From Prescottella defluvii (lineage in GTDB: Bacteria > Actinomycetota > Actinomycetes > Mycobacteriales > Mycobacteriaceae), in contig NZ_JPOC01000038.1 in NCBI RefSeq assembly GCF_000738775.1, positions 1 to 64,000 on the forward strand: 64,000 bases of DNA. Reading direction: 5' to 3'. The notes beneath the pieces were generated by a model, which saw only the letters and a list, made by a program, of their open reading frames with translations, was not told where the DNA came from and did not search any database. Position 1 is the stretch's first letter. Each line of letters starts with the position of its first letter. This document shows, one piece after another, positions 61,223 to 64,000 of the stretch. The position numbers and the translations under genes are program-made.

Positions 61223-61723
61223 TTGACTGTGAACTACGAAGACTTCGCCTGGACGCCCTCCGAACAGCTGGCGGCCCTGGCCGAGAGCGATACGCCGTGG
61301 CAGTACTACCTGCGCACGCGGGTTCGTTTCGACCCCGAAGGTCCGAGCGGCACTGTCTGGCCGCTCAGCGATCATCAGCAAGGTGGCGACACCCCGCCGT
61401 TGGGTCGATTGCACGTGATCACCGCCGTCCAGCCGGACGCAGATCCCGACAGCGACGACAGTCTCGCGCGGATGGCTCTCCTGGACAGGAGTGTTCGCGA
61501 GGCCGGCCTTCGCTCGATCCGCGCCGTCGGGTCCAGCTTCGACGGAGCACACAGCGAGGACAGTCGCGCCGTGATCGGCCTGGACGACGCCCAGGCGCGG
61601 GAGCTGGGGGCGCGGTTCGGGCAGGTCGCGGTGTTCGCCTGGAACGGACCGCGATGGTCCCTCCTCGCGTGCGCAACCGAGCGCGAGACCCATCGGCCGT
61701 GGCGCTGGGAGTCGCATTCCTGA
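61223..61723 (+). CDS. DUF3293-family protein
   Basis: The 166-residue protein matches the DUF3293 layout: HVITAVQPDADPDSDD in the middle and FGQVAVFAWNGPRWSLLAC near the end. The family is small and its role is unknown. A TTG start (61223) with an upstream GGGGGG is used; GTG at 61229 is nearly as good. It is divergent from the vWA unit and followed by an MBL hydrolase gene after about 100 bases. Confidence 0.65.
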   Translation: MTVNYEDFAWTPSEQLAALAESDTPWQYYLRTRVRFDPEGPSGTVWPLSDHQQGGDTPPLGRLHVITAVQPDADPDSDDSLARMALLDRSVREAGLRSIRAVGSSFDGAHSEDSRAVIGLDDAQARELGARFGQVAVFAWNGPRWSLLACATERETHRPWRWESHS

Positions 61724-61823
61724 AGACCGGTCGCCCCTCCGATCCCATTCACCGGGGTAGCGAGTCGAGGCCACGATCGGATCGTGCGAACGTCGGGGCA
61801 TCGATTCGCGAAGGACGTACCCG

Positions 61824-62864
61824 ATGCCGATGCCCCGCAAGACAGCACCTGTCACCCAGACGCACTGGACCGATCCCGGCGCCCACGAGATCGCGCCCGG
61901 CGTCTTCCGGATCCCGCTGCCGCTGCCGGAGGGCCCGCCCGCGATCAACGTGTACGCGATCGCAGACGGCTCGGATGTGGTGCTGATCGATTCGGGGTGG
62001 GCCACCGACGACGCTGTGCATCAACTGAACCGAGGTCTCGAACAGATCGGGTTCGGAGTGGATCGGATCAGCCGGTTCCTCATCACGCACTGGCACACCG
62101 ACCACTACTCGTTGGCCGCGACGGTGCGACGCAGGCACGGGACCCCCATCAGCCTCGGCGCCGGCGAGAGGGAAACCGTCGAGCGATACTCGGCCCTGCC
62201 GAAAGGCTCCCCCGCCCCGTTCAATTCAGCTTTCCTGCTCGCCCGCGCGGGCGCCGACGACCTGGTCCGTCACACCCGCGCCGCATTGCAGGGCGTCTCC
62301 GAGGTGGACGTGGAGTTGCCCGACCGGTGGCTGGACGGAACGCACCGGATCGAACTGCAGAACCGCACCCTCGTCGCGATCCCCACGCCCGGACACACCA
62401 ACGGCCACTTCTCGTTCTGGGATCCCGATGCGGCACTGTTCTTCACCGGCGATCACGTACTTCCCAGCATCACACCCTGGATCGGGCTCGAGTCCGGGCC
62501 CGGCCGACTGCCGCTGGACGACTACCTCTCGTCACTGCTGCTGGTCCAGACGATGCCGGAGTCTCGACTGCTCCCCGCCCACGGGCCCTCCGGGCCGAGC
62601 GCGTCCGACCGCGCCCGGGAGCTGATCGAGCACCATCACACCCGCCTCGACCTCACCCTCGCCGCGATGCCGCCGCGGCAGGTCACCGCGTTCGAGACGG
62701 CACACGCCCTCAGGTGGACCCGACACCACCATCGCCTCACCGACCTCCCCGGACCGCTGCAGGCCTTCGCGGTGATCGAGACCGCCGCACATCTCGAGGT
62801 CCTCGCGCACCGCGGCGCGGTGGAACTCGTCGAGATCGACGGCGTCGCGTTCTACAACCGGTGA
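61824..62864 (+). CDS. MBL-fold metallo-hydrolase
   Basis: The 346-residue protein has VYAIADGSDVVLIDSGWA, the zinc motif THWHTDHYS, PTPGHTNGHFSFWDPDAALF with FTGDHVLP, and a helical extension with a winged-helix-like end (HALRWTRHHHRL). It resembles glyoxalase II- and lactamase-like hydrolases that act on thioesters or other small substrates. The ATG start has no strong ribosome site nearby. Confidence 0.85.
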   Translation: MPMPRKTAPVTQTHWTDPGAHEIAPGVFRIPLPLPEGPPAINVYAIADGSDVVLIDSGWATDDAVHQLNRGLEQIGFGVDRISRFLITHWHTDHYSLAATVRRRHGTPISLGAGERETVERYSALPKGSPAPFNSAFLLARAGADDLVRHTRAALQGVSEVDVELPDRWLDGTHRIELQNRTLVAIPTPGHTNGHFSFWDPDAALFFTGDHVLPSITPWIGLESGPGRLPLDDYLSSLLLVQTMPESRLLPAHGPSGPSASDRARELIEHHHTRLDLTLAAMPPRQVTAFETAHALRWTRHHHRLTDLPGPLQAFAVIETAAHLEVLAHRGAVELVEIDGVAFYNR

Positions 62865-63005
62865 CAGGCCGACGGGGAGAGTGCAGCCGAACGCTTCTTC
62901 GAATCGGCTCCGCCGCAGCGTCTTCCCTGCGATACTGGGCGCGCCTCGTCGACCGACGGGTTCCGCGTGAAACGGCGGGTTCGTCCCGCGCAGGGAGGAC
63001 CCCCG

Positions 63006-64000
63006 ATGGCCGACGCACTCCGTCCCGGACGCCGCACCGTACTGCGAGCGTTCGCCGCGAGTCCTCTGCTCCTGCTGGTTCCGACCGGAACGGCGGCGGC
63101 GCAGTCCACCTCGAGCCTCGGTAGCGCCGATCTCGCGGCGGGCAGTTTCGGCCGCGGCGATCTGGATACCGCGTCGGCGCCCGACTGGATGCGATCGCTG
63201 TCCGACGCGACGAGCCTGGCCGCGCTGTCGTTGCCGGGCACCCACGACACCATGGCGCACAATTCGTCGATCCCGACGCTCACCCAGGATTTCGACCTCG
63301 ACACCCAGTTGCGGGCCGGGGTGCGCGCGCTCGACATCCGCACCCGCCACTTCCGGGACGTGTTCCCGATCCATCACGGACCGGAGTACCTGCACGCCAA
63401 CTTCACCGACGTCGTCCGGACCGTCACCGACTTCCTCCGCGCGAATCCGAGCGAGACCGTGCTCATGCGGCTGAAGAAGGAGCACACGGAGGAGGAGAAC
63501 ACCCGTACCTACCAGGCGACGCTGGACTGGTACATCCACGAGAACCCCGACACCAGCGAGCTGCTGGGCCGGCACCTGTGGACGCCACCGGCCGACTACG
63601 ACGGAGGGATCCCGGGGCTCAGCGCGACCCGCGGCAAGATCGTTGTGCTGCAGGACTTCACGGCCACGTCCGAGTACGGACCGCGGTGGTCCGGCCCGGC
63701 GACGGACATCCAGGACGACTTCGAACTGTCCGGCCTCGCCGCGGTCCCGGGCAAGTGGGACAAGGCCCGCACCCACTTCGAGCGCGCGGCGGCCGGCGAT
63801 GACGCGACGCTGTTCGTGAACCATCTGAGCGCGACCGGGGCGTCACCGGTCGTGATGGCCACCGGGACCGTTCCGATCACCGTCGCCAAGGGCGCTCCGG
63901 GCACGGTGGGGATGCTGGCCCGCGCGGAGGACTACCTGCGCGTCACCACCGGACGGACGGGAGTCGTCATGGCCGACTTCCCGTCCGCCGGGCTGGTTCA
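63006..64000 (+). CDS. Secreted phosphatidylinositol-specific phospholipase C (truncated by window end)
   Basis: At least 331 residues are visible. A Tat-like or Sec signal (GRRTVLRAFAASPLLLLVPT) is followed by a PLC-X domain with ALSLPGTHDTMAHN (first catalytic His), ALDIRTRHF and VFPIHHGPEYLH (second His), SETVLMRLKKEH and VVLQDFTATSEYGPRWSGPA. Such enzymes cleave phosphatidylinositol to inositol phosphate and diacylglycerol outside the cell. GGGAGGA precedes the ATG. The end of the gene is beyond the window. Confidence 0.92.
   Translation, partial: MADALRPGRRTVLRAFAASPLLLLVPTGTAAAQSTSSLGSADLAAGSFGRGDLDTASAPDWMRSLSDATSLAALSLPGTHDTMAHNSSIPTLTQDFDLDTQLRAGVRALDIRTRHFRDVFPIHHGPEYLHANFTDVVRTVTDFLRANPSETVLMRLKKEHTEEENTRTYQATLDWYIHENPDTSELLGRHLWTPPADYDGGIPGLSATRGKIVVLQDFTATSEYGPRWSGPATDIQDDFELSGLAAVPGKWDKARTHFERAAAGDDATLFVNHLSATGASPVVMATGTVPITVAKGAPGTVGMLARAEDYLRVTTGRTGVVMADFPSAGLV

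Overview
The window is high-GC actinobacterial chromosome, most likely a mycolic-acid-containing member of the Mycobacteriales close to Rhodococcus or Nocardia. Three things point there: GTG/TTG starts and 4-base ATGA/GTGA overlaps are common; a full galactan export and assembly block is present (wzm, wzt, glfT1, glfT2) with the proteasome activator bpa; and gene order recalls the M. tuberculosis Rv3752c-Rv3783 and Rv3808c neighbourhoods (tadA, its partner and tyrA, then hisC/pat, a quinone oxidoreductase, a class V aminotransferase-like protein, bpa and galactan genes). These assignments were made by reading motifs, not by database search.

Layout. 0-8 kb: the end of a TerD-like gene, a TetR gene with a headless tandem copy, tRNA-Ser(CGA), csbD-like, tadA and partner, tyrA, an amidase, a CueP-like lipoprotein and two coupled surface genes. 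8-18 kb: an orphan Clp/Hsp100 ATPase, a MarR-GNAT fusion, a Dcm/Vsr pair, a secreted lipase, an epimerase, a VOC protein with a divergent WYL regulator, and an aldose epimerase. 17.7-22 kb: a secreted glycerophosphodiesterase, then a tightly overlapping operon of two methyltransferases, a non-canonical MTHFR-like protein and a hotdog thioesterase. 22-25 kb: pcaHG with a divergent LysR regulator, and a hydroxyacid dehydrogenase. 25-28 kb: two overlapping CNNM/CorC genes behind a possible Arg/Pro-rich leader peptide. 28-32 kb: phnDCE followed by a tyrosine/inositol-type phosphatase and a TetR gene. 32-37.6 kb: tRNA-Arg and tRNA-Ser(GCT), a dienelactone-hydrolase-like protein without its catalytic Cys, an aminotransferase, a 5'-nucleotidase and a secreted hydrolase. 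37.6-40.2 kb: a gene-poor region next to tRNA-Ser(TGA), with a decayed integrase fragment, a 119-bp direct repeat covering the tRNA 3' half, two small secreted proteins and a possible small RNA. 40-54 kb: a lactate-oxidase-like gene with MarR, quinone reductase, Lys-less aminotransferase, bpa and galactan genes with further glycosyltransferases. 54-64 kb: a secreted protein with a divergent PadR, a TerD/nuclease fusion with an HDAC-like protein, a small protein and a vWA protein (a likely Ter-type stress module), DUF3293, an MBL hydrolase and a truncated PI-PLC gene.

The strongest candidates for something undescribed are the TerD-nuclease/HDAC/vWA cluster (56.7-60.9 kb), the methyltransferase/MTHFR-like operon (18.9-21.9 kb), the coupled small ORF ahead of the CNNM pair (25.4 kb) and the stacked tRNA-Ser integration scars (37.6-40.2 kb).
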